Assembly: GCF_900497695.1 (NCBI RefSeq)
Contig: NZ_UIDD01000010.1
Coordinates: 682,001 to 746,000 of the forward strand
Direction: 5' to 3'
From: Pseudomonas wadenswilerensis
Lineage (GTDB): Bacteria; Pseudomonadota; Gammaproteobacteria; Pseudomonadales; Pseudomonadaceae
Length of the DNA stretch: 64,000 bases
In this document: positions 32,622 through 41,394 of the stretch, one piece after another
Layout: every line of letters starts with the position of its first letter
How positions within the stretch are numbered: position 1 is the first letter of the stretch
Position numbers and translations under genes: made by a program
The notes under the pieces: model-generated
Database searches by the model: none
What the model saw: only the letters and a program-made list of their open reading frames with translations
What the model was told of the DNA's origin: nothing

Positions 32622-35108
32622 ATGACCCGTTCCCCCCTGCGCCGCCTGATCTTCGGCGCCCTGCGTCGCCTGTTGTACCTGTGGGTTCGCTCCGAGACCA
32701 TCAACCAGTCGTCCTTCACCCTGAACCTGGATCGCAGCCGGCCGGTGTTCTACGCCCTGCAGTCGCCGTCGCTCACCGACCTTGCCGTGCTCGACCGCGA
32801 ATGCACCAAAGCCGGGCTGCCACGCCCGGTGTTGCCCACCGCCGTTGGCACCCTGCAAGAGCCCGCAGCATTCTTCTACTTGACCCCGGAGCCCGACTGG
32901 CTCGGCCGCCAGGACAAGCGCGGCGCCCCGCCAACCCTGGCGCGGCTGGTCAACGCCATCAGCCAGCATGCCGAGGAAGACGCGCAGATCATTCCGGTCA
33001 GCGTGTTCTGGGGCCAGTCGCCGGCCAGTGAATCCAGCCCCTGGAAGCTGCTGTTCGCCGACAGTTGGGCGGTTACCGGGCGCCTGCGCCGGTTGCTCAC
33101 CGTACTGATCCTCGGGCGCAAGACCCGCGTACAGTTCTCGGCACCGATTCACCTGCGCGAACTGGTGCAGCACAACAAAGGTCACGAGCGCACCGTGCGC
33201 ATGGCCCAGCGCCTGCTGCGCGTGCACTTTCGCAACCTCAAGTCCGCCGTCATCGGCCCGGACATTTCCCACCGCCGTAACCTGGTCAAGGGCCTGGTGC
33301 ACGACCCGCTGGTGCGCCAGGCCATCGCCGATGAGGCCGAGCGCGAAAAGATCCCGCTGGCAAAAGCCGAGGCCCAGGCCCTGCGCTACGGCAACGAGAT
33401 CGCCTCGGATTACACCTATACCGCCATCCGCTTCCTCGAAGTGGTGCTGAGCTGGTTTTGGAACAAGATCTACGACGGCATCAAGGTCAACCACATCGAG
33501 CAGGTGCAGGGCATCGCCCCGGGCCACGAAGTCATCTACGTGCCGTGCCACCGCAGCCATATCGACTACCTGCTGCTGTCCTACCTGCTGTTTCGCAACG
33601 GCCTGACCCCGCCGCACATCGCCGCCGGGATCAACCTCAACATGCCGGTGATCGGCGGCCTGCTGCGCCGTGGCGGGGCGTTCTTCATGCGCCGTACCTT
33701 CAAGGGCAACCCGCTGTACACCGCGGTGTTCAACGAGTACCTGCACACCCTGTTCACCAAGGGCTTCCCGGTCGAGTACTTCGTCGAAGGCGGCCGCTCG
33801 CGCACCGGGCGCATGCTGCAGCCAAAAACCGGCATGCTCGCCATTACCTTGCGCAGCTACCTGCGCTCATCGCGCACCCCGATCGTCTTCGTGCCGGTGT
33901 ACATCGGTTATGAACGGGTGCTCGAAGGCCGCACCTACCTGGGCGAACTGCGCGGGGCGAGCAAGAAGAAAGAATCGATCTTCGACATCTTCAAGGTCAT
34001 CGGCGCGCTCAAGCAGCGCTTCGGCCAGGTGGCGGTCAACTTCGGCGAGCCGATCCGCCTCGGCGCCTTCCTCGACCAGCAGCAACCCGGCTGGCGCGAG
34101 CAGGAGCACGGCCCGCAGTTCCGCCCGGCCTGGCTCAACGAAACCACCTCGCGCCTGGGCGAGAAAGTCGCCCGGCACCTGAACGAGGCAGCGGCGATCA
34201 ACCCGGTCAATCTGGTGGCCCTGGCGCTGCTTTCCACCAGCCGCCTGGCCCTGGACGAACGCGCCCTGATCCGCGTGCTGGACCTGTACCTGGCGCTGTT
34301 GCGCAAGGTGCCCTACTCGCCGCACACCACGCTGCCTGAAGGCGATGGCCTGGCACTGATCAGCCACGTCAAGGGCATGGACCTGCTGGCCGAACAGAGC
34401 GATGCACTGGGCAAGATTCTTTACCTGGACGAGCAGAACGCCGTCCTGATGACCTATTACCGCAACAACGTGCTGCATATTTTCGCCCTGCCGGCCTTGC
34501 TGGCGAGCTTCTTCCAGAGCAGCTCGCGAATGAGCCGCGAGCTGATCCTGCAGTACACCCGGGCGCTGTACCCGTACCTGCAATCGGAGCTGTTCATTCG
34601 CTGGGAGCTGGATGAGCTGGACGCGGTCATCGACCAGTGGCTGGAGGCCTTCGTCGAGCAAGGCCTGCTGCGCTTTGAAAACGGCGTGTACCTGCGCCCG
34701 GCGCCGAGTTCGCGGCAGTTCGTGCTGCTGACCCTGCTGGCCCGGGCCATCACCCAGACCCTGCAGCGCTTCTACATGGCCACCGCCCTGCTGCTCAACA
34801 GCGGCCAGCACACCCTGAGCGCCGAAGAGCTGGAAGACCTCTGCGTGATCATGGCCCAGCGCCTGTCGATCCTGCACGGCCTGAATGCACCGGAGTTCTT
34901 CGACAAAACCCTGTTCCGCCACTTCATCCAGACCCAGATCGAGCAAGGCGTACTGCGTCCGGATACCAATGGCAAACTCGGTTACCACGAAAAACTCAGT
35001 GAACTGGCCGAAGGCGCAGCCAAGCGCGTGCTGTCGGCGGAAATACGCCTGTCGATCCGCCAGGTGGCCCTGCAGCGCAGTGAAGAGGCCACCGAAACCG
35101 CGGCATAG
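32622..35108 (+). CDS. plsB: Glycerol-3-phosphate acyltransferase PlsB
   Basis: PlsB acylates sn-glycerol-3-phosphate at position 1 using acyl-ACP or acyl-CoA, the first step of phospholipid synthesis at the inner membrane. The 828-residue length fits the family. The acyltransferase block I HRSHIDYLLLSY (HX4D catalytic dyad) is near residue 310, block III EGGRSRTGRML near 390 and the P-rich block VPVYIGYERV near 430. The ribosome binding site is weak. It is followed by two small envelope-protein genes, as in P. aeruginosa (PA3673-PA3675 from memory). Confidence 0.97.
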   Translation: MTRSPLRRLIFGALRRLLYLWVRSETINQSSFTLNLDRSRPVFYALQSPSLTDLAVLDRECTKAGLPRPVLPTAVGTLQEPAAFFYLTPEPDWLGRQDKRGAPPTLARLVNAISQHAEEDAQIIPVSVFWGQSPASESSPWKLLFADSWAVTGRLRRLLTVLILGRKTRVQFSAPIHLRELVQHNKGHERTVRMAQRLLRVHFRNLKSAVIGPDISHRRNLVKGLVHDPLVRQAIADEAEREKIPLAKAEAQALRYGNEIASDYTYTAIRFLEVVLSWFWNKIYDGIKVNHIEQVQGIAPGHEVIYVPCHRSHIDYLLLSYLLFRNGLTPPHIAAGINLNMPVIGGLLRRGGAFFMRRTFKGNPLYTAVFNEYLHTLFTKGFPVEYFVEGGRSRTGRMLQPKTGMLAITLRSYLRSSRTPIVFVPVYIGYERVLEGRTYLGELRGASKKKESIFDIFKVIGALKQRFGQVAVNFGEPIRLGAFLDQQQPGWREQEHGPQFRPAWLNETTSRLGEKVARHLNEAAAINPVNLVALALLSTSRLALDERALIRVLDLYLALLRKVPYSPHTTLPEGDGLALISHVKGMDLLAEQSDALGKILYLDEQNAVLMTYYRNNVLHIFALPALLASFFQSSSRMSRELILQYTRALYPYLQSELFIRWELDELDAVIDQWLEAFVEQGLLRFENGVYLRPAPSSRQFVLLTLLARAITQTLQRFYMATALLLNSGQHTLSAEELEDLCVIMAQRLSILHGLNAPEFFDKTLFRHFIQTQIEQGVLRPDTNGKLGYHEKLSELAEGAAKRVLSAEIRLSIRQVALQRSEEATETAA

Positions 35109-35192
35109 GCCATACTGGCCAGTGTCTTTGGAGCAACACGAATCAAACCGCCGGGCGACCGCAACCGCGGCGCCGGCGCTAAGGAGCTACTG

Positions 35193-35591
35193 ATGAAAAA
35201 ACTGTCCCTGATCCTTCTTGGCAGCCTGCTGGCCGCGTGCAGCAGCACCCCTGAAGCGTCCAAGGCCAGCCTTGATGGCGAAGTCTTCTACCTGCAGCGC
35301 ATTGCCCTGCCGCCTGCCGCCACCCTGAGCGTCGCCCTGCAGGACGTGTCGCTGATGGACGCTCCCGCCGTTACCCTGGCCAGCCAGAGCGGCCCGGTCA
35401 AAGGCAATGTGCCGCTGCCCTTTCACCTGAGCTACGACCCGGCCCAGGTCAAGCCCGGCCACCGTTATGCAGTCAGCGCGCGGATCGAACTGGATGGCAA
35501 GCTGCTGTTCATCAACACCGAACACCACGGCGTTCAGCTTGATGGCAACGACCCGCAACCGGTGCGTATCAAGGTCGATGCCGTTCGTTGA
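35193..35591 (+). CDS. YbaY-family lipoprotein
   Basis: The 132-residue precursor starts MKKLSLILLGSLLAAC, a lipoprotein signal with the lipidated Cys at residue 16 and Ser at +2, which predicts outer-membrane sorting. The mature part (GEVFYLQRIALPPAATLSVALQDVSLMDA, with the GNVPLPFHLSYDP segment) matches the YbaY/YscW-type beta-sandwich domain; function is not known. AAGGAG lies seven bases before the ATG. It lies between plsB and a DUF4197 gene. Confidence 0.88.
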   Translation: MKKLSLILLGSLLAACSSTPEASKASLDGEVFYLQRIALPPAATLSVALQDVSLMDAPAVTLASQSGPVKGNVPLPFHLSYDPAQVKPGHRYAVSARIELDGKLLFINTEHHGVQLDGNDPQPVRIKVDAVR

Positions 35592-35625
35592 TTGATTGTT
35601 CTGCCCTTCGCATAAGGATGCTGCC

Positions 35626-36315
35626 ATGTTTCGCCCAGCTCTAACCTTTACCGGCCTGTGCGCCGGCCTGCTGCTGTCGGCAAGCGCCCTGGCGCTGTCG
35701 CTCGGCGACCTCTCGCAAAAAGATGCCTCCACTGGCCTGAAGGACGCCCTGACCCAGGGCGCCCAGGTGGCGGTGAAACAACTGGGCACCCCCGGTGGTT
35801 TCAGCAATAACCCGGATGTGCGTATCGAGTTGCCGGGCAACCTTGGCAAAGCCGCCAAGAAGATGAAGGCGTTCGGCATGGGTGCCCAGGTCGAGCAACT
35901 GGAAACCAGTATGAACAAGGCCGCTGAAGCTGCCGTGCCGCAGGCCCAGGCGCTGCTGGTCGATGCAGTGAAGAAGATGACCGTGGAAGATGCCAAGGGC
36001 ATCCTCAGCGGCGGCAACGACTCGGCCACCCAGTACCTGAGCAAGACCAGCCGCGAGCAGATTCGCGCCAAGTTCCTGCCGATCGTCAAGAAGGCTACCG
36101 ACCAGGTCGGCCTGGCCCAGCAATACAACAGCTTCGCTGGGCAAGCGGCGACACTGGGCGTGCTGGATGCCAAGAATGCCAACGTCGAAGGCTATGTAAC
36201 CGAGCAGGCGCTCAACGGCCTGTTCGAGATGATTGCCAAGCAGGAAGAAACCATCCGCCAGAACCCGGCTGCGGCGGCTACCAGCATTGCCAAGAAGGTG
36301 TTTGGCGCGCTTTGA
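35626..36315 (+). CDS. DUF4197 domain periplasmic protein
   Basis: The 229-residue precursor has a Sec signal peptide (cleavage near ALA-LS) and then an all-helical DUF4197 domain. Recognisable segments are DASTGLKDALTQGAQVAVKQLG, IELPGNLGKAAKKMKAFGMG and VEGYVTEQALNGLFEMIAKQE. The biochemical role of DUF4197 is unknown. AAGGATG precedes the ATG at 35626. It lies 34 bp after the YbaY-like gene and ends in a REP-type hairpin facing the convergent RND pump gene. Confidence 0.88.
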   Translation: MFRPALTFTGLCAGLLLSASALALSLGDLSQKDASTGLKDALTQGAQVAVKQLGTPGGFSNNPDVRIELPGNLGKAAKKMKAFGMGAQVEQLETSMNKAAEAAVPQAQALLVDAVKKMTVEDAKGILSGGNDSATQYLSKTSREQIRAKFLPIVKKATDQVGLAQQYNSFAGQAATLGVLDAKNANVEGYVTEQALNGLFEMIAKQEETIRQNPAAAATSIAKKVFGAL

Positions 36316-36330
36316 GCCTCTCGCTCCAAA

Positions 36331-36375
36331 GGGCTGCTTGCGCAGCCCATCGCCGGCAAGGCCGGCTCCCACAAT
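36331..36375. repeat. REP element with adjoining hairpin
   Basis: GGGCTGCTTGCGCAGCCC (36331-36348) can form a short hairpin and runs straight into CATCGCCGGCAAGGCCGGC, a single REP of the same class as at 29574 and 52112. It fills the gap between two convergent genes and may act as a terminator or mRNA stabiliser. Confidence 0.8.
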
Positions 36376-36393
36376 AGATCTGTGTCACCGCCC

Positions 36394-39300
36394 TCAGGCT
36401 TTCTTGACCCTGAACCACGCCGCATACAAGGCCGGCAGGAACAACAGCGTCAACGCCGTCGCCACGATCAACCCCCCCATGATCGCCACCGCCATCGGCC
36501 CGAAGAACACGCTGCGTGACAGCGGGATCATCGCCAGCACCGCCGCCAGGGCGGTCAGCACGATCGGCCGGAAGCGCCTTACCGTCGCCTCGATAATCGC
36601 CTGCCAGCGGTCCAGCCCGGCGGCGATGTCCTGTTCGATCTGGTCGACCAGGATCACCGAGTTGCGCATGATCATCCCCGACAGGGCAATGGTCCCGAGC
36701 ATGGCGACAAAGCCGAACGGCTGGCGGAACACCAGCAGGAACAGGGTTACGCCAATCAGCCCCAGCGGTGCGGTGAGGAACACCATCACCGTGCGCGAGA
36801 AGCTGCGCAATTGCAGCATCAGCAGGGTCAGCACCACAACGATGAACAGCGGTACCCCGGCGTTCACCGACTTCTGCCCGCGGGTAGAGTCTTCCACCGT
36901 GCCGCCTACCTCTAGCAGATAGCCATCGGGCAGTTCTGCACGCACCGGGTCCAGGGTCGGCAGGATCTGCTTGACCAGGGTAACCGGTTGCTCTTTGCCG
37001 TAGATGTCGGCGCGCACGGTGACATTGGGCAGACGGTTGCGGTGCCAGATCACGCCTTCTTCAAAGCCGTATTCCAGGGTTGCCACCTGCGACAGCGCCA
37101 CACTGCGGCCATTGTCGGTAGGCACCGCCAGGCTTGGCAGGTTGGCAAGCTCGCTGCGCTCCTGCTGGGTACCGCGCAGGAGGATCTCGATCAGCTCGTT
37201 GTCCTCACGGAACTGGCTGACCGCAGAGCCGGTCAGCGAGCTTTGCAGAAACTTCGCCAGGTTCGCCGTGCTCACTCCCAGGGCGCGGGCGCGGTCCTGG
37301 TCGATGTTCAGGTAAACCACCTTGCTCGGCTCTTCCCAGTCGAGGTGGACGTTGACCACATGGGGGTTCTCGCGCACCTTGGCCGCCACTTTGCGGGCCA
37401 GGGCGCGGACTTGCTCGATATGCTCGCCGGTGACCCGGAACTGCACCGGGTAGCCCACGGGCGGGCCGTTTTCCAGGCGCGTGACCCGCGAACGCAGGTC
37501 GGGGAATTGTTCATCGAGGGTGGCGATCAGCCAGCTGCGCAGTTGTTCACGCTCCTCGATGGTTTTCGCCAGCACGACGAACTGGGCGAAACTTGGCGCT
37601 GGCAGTTGCTGGTCCAATGGCAGGTAGAAGCGTGGCGAACCCGTGCCCACATAGGCTACATAGTTGTCGATGCCGGCGCGTTCCTTGAGCAGCGCTTCCA
37701 GACGCTTGACCTGCTCGGCGGTATTACTCAGCGAGGCGCCTTCGGCCAGCTTCAGGTCAACCATCAGCTCCAGGCGCCCGGAAGCCGGGAAGAACTGCTG
37801 GGGCACGAAGCGGAACAACAAAATACTGCCGATAAACAGGGCGATAGTCGCCACGATCACCGTCTTGCGCCGCTCCACGCACCAGCCGACCAGGCGCCGC
37901 ACGCGCTGGTAGAACGGTGTGCCATACGGATCTGGCCCACCTTCGGCAGTGCCATGCTTGGCCGCGTGCAGCTTGGCCAGGTCCGGCAGCAGGCGCTCGC
38001 CCAGATAGGGCACGAACACCACCGCGGCAATCCACGAGGCGAGCAAGGCGATGGTTACCACCTGGAAGATCGAACGGGTGTATTCGCCCGTTCCGGACTG
38101 CGCGGTGGCAATCGGCAGGAAGCCGGCGGCGGTGATCAGGGTGCCGGTCAGCATTGGGAAGGCGGTGCTGGTCCAGGCATAACTGGCCGCCTTGAGCCGG
38201 TCGAAACCCTGCTCCATCTTGATTGCCATCATCTCCACGGCAATGATGGCGTCATCCACCAGCAGGCCCAGGGCCAGCACCAGCGCGCCGAGGGAGATCT
38301 TGTGCAGGCCGATACCGAAGTAGTACATGGCGGCAAAGGTCATCGCCAGTACCAGCGGAATGGCCAGGGCCACCACCAGGCCGGTGCGCATCCCCAAGGA
38401 GAAGAAACTCACCAGCAAGACGATGGCCAGGGCCTCTACCAACACCTGGACGAACTCGCCAACGCCGGTCTTCACCGCTGCCGGCTGATCGGACACCTTG
38501 CGCAGCTCCATGCCGGCCGGCAGATTGTGGGCGATGCGGGCGAACTCGGTTTCCAGGGCCTTGCCCAGCACCAGGATATCGCCGCCGGCCTTCATCGATA
38601 CCGCCAGGCCGATGGCATCTTCGCCCATGAAGCGCATGCGCGGTGCGGGCGGATCATTGAAGCCTCGGCGCACATCGGCGACATCGCCGATACGGAAGGT
38701 GCGGTCACCGACCCGGATCGGGAACTGCTGGATCTGCTCGACCGTGGTGAAGCGCCCGCTGACCCGCAACTGCAGGCGCTCGGATGGAGTCTCGAAGAAA
38801 CCCGCGGTGCTCACCGCGTTCTGCTCTTCCAGCGCCTGCTGCACCGCTGCCAGGGGCAGGCCGAGGGTGGCCAGCTTGAGGTTGGACAGCTCGATCCAGA
38901 TCTTCTCGTCCTGCAGGCCAAGCAGCTCGACCTTGCCGACGTCCTTGACCCGCTGCAACTGGATCTGCACCCGGTCGGCGTAGTCCTTGAGCACGGCGTA
39001 GTCGAAGCCATCACCGGTCAGCGCGTAGATGTTGCCGAAGGTGGTGCCGAATTCATCGTTGAAGAACGGCCCCTGAATACCCTGGGGCAAGGTGTGCCGG
39101 ATATCGGCGACCTTCTTGCGGATCTGGTACCAAAGCTCGGGGATGTCGGCCGAATGCATCGAATCGCGGGCCATGAAGGTGACCTGCGATTCACCGGGCC
39201 GTGAGAACGAGACGATCCTCTCGTACTCGCCGGTTTCCATCAGCTTCTTTTCGATGCGCTCGGTCACCTGGCGCGAGACTTCCTCGGCGCTGGCACCAGG

Positions 39301-39459
39301 CCAGATGGTGCGAATGACCATGGCCTTGAAGGTAAAGGGCGGGTCTTCGCTCTGCCCCAGTTTGGTGTAGGACAGCGCGCCGACCACGGCCAGCAGAATC
39401 ATCAGGAACAGCACGATCTGCCGATTGCGCAGGGCCCAGGCGGAAAGGTTGAAACCCAT
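36394..39459 (-). CDS. mexK: RND multidrug efflux pump inner-membrane subunit, MexK-like
   Basis: This is a proton-driven exporter of the HAE1/RND superfamily in the inner membrane. The 1021-residue protein has the expected layout: one helix (RQIVLFLMILLAVVGAL), a large periplasmic loop, six helices including the proton relay LGLLVDDAIIAVEMM, a second loop and five helices. The start MGFNLSAWALRNRQ resembles MexK/TriC. The set plsB, two envelope proteins, RND, MFP, TetR, rsmJ is the order of PA3673-PA3680 in PAO1, where the pump is MexJK/MexL. The MexJ-like partner gene lies 6 bp upstream. No outer-membrane channel gene is linked; MexJK borrows OprM or OpmH. Confidence 0.85.
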   Translation of the reverse strand: MGFNLSAWALRNRQIVLFLMILLAVVGALSYTKLGQSEDPPFTFKAMVIRTIWPGASAEEVSRQVTERIEKKLMETGEYERIVSFSRPGESQVTFMARDSMHSADIPELWYQIRKKVADIRHTLPQGIQGPFFNDEFGTTFGNIYALTGDGFDYAVLKDYADRVQIQLQRVKDVGKVELLGLQDEKIWIELSNLKLATLGLPLAAVQQALEEQNAVSTAGFFETPSERLQLRVSGRFTTVEQIQQFPIRVGDRTFRIGDVADVRRGFNDPPAPRMRFMGEDAIGLAVSMKAGGDILVLGKALETEFARIAHNLPAGMELRKVSDQPAAVKTGVGEFVQVLVEALAIVLLVSFFSLGMRTGLVVALAIPLVLAMTFAAMYYFGIGLHKISLGALVLALGLLVDDAIIAVEMMAIKMEQGFDRLKAASYAWTSTAFPMLTGTLITAAGFLPIATAQSGTGEYTRSIFQVVTIALLASWIAAVVFVPYLGERLLPDLAKLHAAKHGTAEGGPDPYGTPFYQRVRRLVGWCVERRKTVIVATIALFIGSILLFRFVPQQFFPASGRLELMVDLKLAEGASLSNTAEQVKRLEALLKERAGIDNYVAYVGTGSPRFYLPLDQQLPAPSFAQFVVLAKTIEEREQLRSWLIATLDEQFPDLRSRVTRLENGPPVGYPVQFRVTGEHIEQVRALARKVAAKVRENPHVVNVHLDWEEPSKVVYLNIDQDRARALGVSTANLAKFLQSSLTGSAVSQFREDNELIEILLRGTQQERSELANLPSLAVPTDNGRSVALSQVATLEYGFEEGVIWHRNRLPNVTVRADIYGKEQPVTLVKQILPTLDPVRAELPDGYLLEVGGTVEDSTRGQKSVNAGVPLFIVVVLTLLMLQLRSFSRTVMVFLTAPLGLIGVTLFLLVFRQPFGFVAMLGTIALSGMIMRNSVILVDQIEQDIAAGLDRWQAIIEATVRRFRPIVLTALAAVLAMIPLSRSVFFGPMAVAIMGGLIVATALTLLFLPALYAAWFRVKKA

Positions 39460-39465
39460 CGGGAC

Positions 39466-40566
39466 TTACTCCTTGGCCGCCAGATTCACCACACGATTGG
39501 ACCGATCCACCGGACGTACCTGCTGCCCCTCCTGGAGCACATGCACGCCGGCCGCCACCACCCAGTCCGAGGCATTCAGGCCTTCAAGCACCGGCACGCT
39601 GTTTTCACCGTAGGCACCGACCCGTACCGGCACGCGCTTGAGGGTGTTGTTGGCATCGACACGCCAGACATAGGTCTGGCCGTTCTCTGCGGTCAGCGCC
39701 GAGAGCGGCACCGCCAGCGGAATCTGCTCGGCGTGCTGGATGAACACCCGGGCACTCTGGCCAAGCTCGGCCGGCACCTTGCCGGCGGTAAAGGCGATGC
39801 GCGCCGCAAAGGTTCGCGAGCGTGGATCGGCCGAAGGTGACAGCTCACGAATACGGCCATTGAAGCGTTGATCCGGTTGCGACCAGAGCTCCACCGACAC
39901 CGGCTGGCCGACCTTGAAGCGCCCGAAGTTCTGCTCCGGCAGGCCGATCAGCACTTCACGCTCGCCATCGGTGGCCAGGGTGAACACCGTCTGGCCAGCG
40001 GACACCACCTGCCCCACTTCGACCTGGCGCTTGGCAATCACACCATCCTGAGAGGCCCGCAGCACAGCGTATTCCGCCTGGTTGCCGGCGACGTCGAACT
40101 CGGCGCGCACCTGTTTGAGCCGGGCCAGGCCCGCGCGGTAAAGGTTCTCAGCATTGTCATATTGCGAACGGCTGACCATCTGCCGGTCGAGCAGGGTCTT
40201 GTAGCGGTCGCGCTCGGCCTTGACCAGGCTCAGGTTGGCTTCGGCGGCGGCCAGTTGGGCACGGCTGGCTTCCAGTTGCAGGCGCACATCCTGGGGGTCG
40301 AGCTCGGCCAGCGCCTGCTCGGCCTTGACCCGCTGCCCCTCCTCGACCAGGCGCTTGCTGACCTTGCCACCGATGCGGAAGGCCAGCTCCGGTTCGAAGC
40401 GCGCCCGCACCTCGCCAGGGTAGCTGTCGGCAGCGGCGCTGGCCGGCTGCGGCTGTACCACCATGGCTGGACGAAGGGAAGTCTGCGGTGCGCTTTCCTG
40501 CCCGCAGGCAGCAAGCAACAGCACAAGACTGACGGGCAAAGCGAGGGGCAAGGCAAGGCGCAACAT
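39466..40566 (-). CDS. mexJ: RND efflux periplasmic adaptor, MexJ-like
   Basis: This membrane-fusion protein bridges the RND pump to an outer-membrane channel. The 366-residue precursor has a lipoprotein signal ending LVLLLAACG (lipidated Cys) and then the split lipoyl domain (FRIGGKVSKRLVEEGQRV and DGVIAKRQVEVGQVVSAG). An alpha-hairpin of heptads lies between the halves (LQLEASRAQLAAAEANLSL), followed by the beta-barrel and membrane-proximal domains. It is first in the mexJ-mexK operon. The 195-bp gap to the divergent TetR gene holds a possible operator. Confidence 0.86.
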   Translation of the reverse strand: MLRLALPLALPVSLVLLLAACGQESAPQTSLRPAMVVQPQPASAAADSYPGEVRARFEPELAFRIGGKVSKRLVEEGQRVKAEQALAELDPQDVRLQLEASRAQLAAAEANLSLVKAERDRYKTLLDRQMVSRSQYDNAENLYRAGLARLKQVRAEFDVAGNQAEYAVLRASQDGVIAKRQVEVGQVVSAGQTVFTLATDGEREVLIGLPEQNFGRFKVGQPVSVELWSQPDQRFNGRIRELSPSADPRSRTFAARIAFTAGKVPAELGQSARVFIQHAEQIPLAVPLSALTAENGQTYVWRVDANNTLKRVPVRVGAYGENSVPVLEGLNASDWVVAAGVHVLQEGQQVRPVDRSNRVVNLAAKE

Positions 40567-40602
40567 GATGAATGACCTTTCGCGAATGGCGCTTTGAATA
40601 TT

Positions 40603-40618
40603 TATACTGACGGGTATA
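40603..40618. promoter_or_regulatory. Inverted repeat in the mexJ-mexL divergent region, candidate operator
   Basis: TATAC-TGACGG-GTATA is a perfect 5-bp inverted repeat with a 6-base spacer, 37 bases upstream of the mexJ ATG. It overlaps AT-rich promoter-like sequence. In P. aeruginosa MexL binds the mexL-mexJ intergenic region and represses both. This site fits by position, but the operator sequence itself is my inference. Confidence 0.45.
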
Positions 40619-40761
40619 TTAAATCAGGGAGCCGGACCGGGGAAGCAGGCGTCCGAGAGAAATCCCATATTTATGCCGGGAGCAGCGCGTCGATATTTGC
40701 CCGCCGAAAGACCGGTCGCGATGTACCATGTGCACTTACTGGAATATGTATCTTTTCACTC

Positions 40762-41394
40762 ATGCCCAAAGTCACCGCTCCTACCGGCCCCGGCCGGCCC
40801 AAGGACCTGGCAAAACGCCAGGCCATTCTCGAAGCAGCCAAGGCGCTGTTTCTAACCCTTGGCTATGCCAACACCAGCATGGATGCGGTCGCGACAGCGG
40901 CAGGTGTGTCAAAACTCACGGTCTACAGTCACTTCACCGACAAGGAAACGCTGTTCTCCTCGGCGGTGGTCGCCACCTGCACGGCGCAGCTGCCCGAACT
41001 GATCTTCGAGCTGCCTGAAGGCGTGCCGCTGGAGCAGGTATTGGTGAAGATCGGCCGCGGCTTTCAGGCGCTGATCAGCAGCGACCTGTCGGTCAAGTTG
41101 CACCGCTTGATCATGGCCCTGGGTAATCAGGACCCAAAGCTCAGCCAGATCTTCTTCGAGGCCGGCCCGTTGCGGGTCCTGCACGAGATGGAGGCGCTGT
41201 TGCGCCAGGCGGATGCGCGCGGGTTGCTGTGCATCGAGCTGCCGGCCAACGCCGCCGAGCACTTCTTCTGCCTGCTCAAGGGCGCGGCCAACTTCCGCTT
41301 GTTGCTCGGCTATGCCCCGGCGCTGGATGCCGAGGCTGCCGAGGCCCATGTCCAGGAAGTGGTGGCGCTGTTCATGCGCGCCTACCGGCCTTAA
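40762..41394 (+). CDS. mexL: TetR-family repressor, MexL-like
   Basis: This is the likely local repressor of the divergent RND operon. The 210-residue protein has an N-terminal TetR helix-turn-helix (RQAILEAAKALFLTLGYANTSMDAVATAAGVSKLTVYSHFTDKE, residues about 17-60) and a ligand-binding C-terminal domain of the TetR_C/AefR-like type. The ATG at 40762 gives MPKVTAPTGPGRPKD, a basic N-terminal arm. Upstream in-frame codons would run into the promoter region. Its TAA shares bases with the TAA of the convergent rsmJ. Confidence 0.85.
   Translation: MPKVTAPTGPGRPKDLAKRQAILEAAKALFLTLGYANTSMDAVATAAGVSKLTVYSHFTDKETLFSSAVVATCTAQLPELIFELPEGVPLEQVLVKIGRGFQALISSDLSVKLHRLIMALGNQDPKLSQIFFEAGPLRVLHEMEALLRQADARGLLCIELPANAAEHFFCLLKGAANFRLLLGYAPALDAEAAEAHVQEVVALFMRAYRP

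Noticed and set aside
36988..39204. A 738-codon open frame opposite the RND pump gene
   Set aside because: It is rich in His, Gln and Gly with no recognisable motif and is fully antisense to a well-supported RND gene.
40594..40761. An N-terminal extension of the TetR/MexL-like protein
   Set aside because: The extension has no TetR-like sequence and would cover the divergent promoter and operator region.
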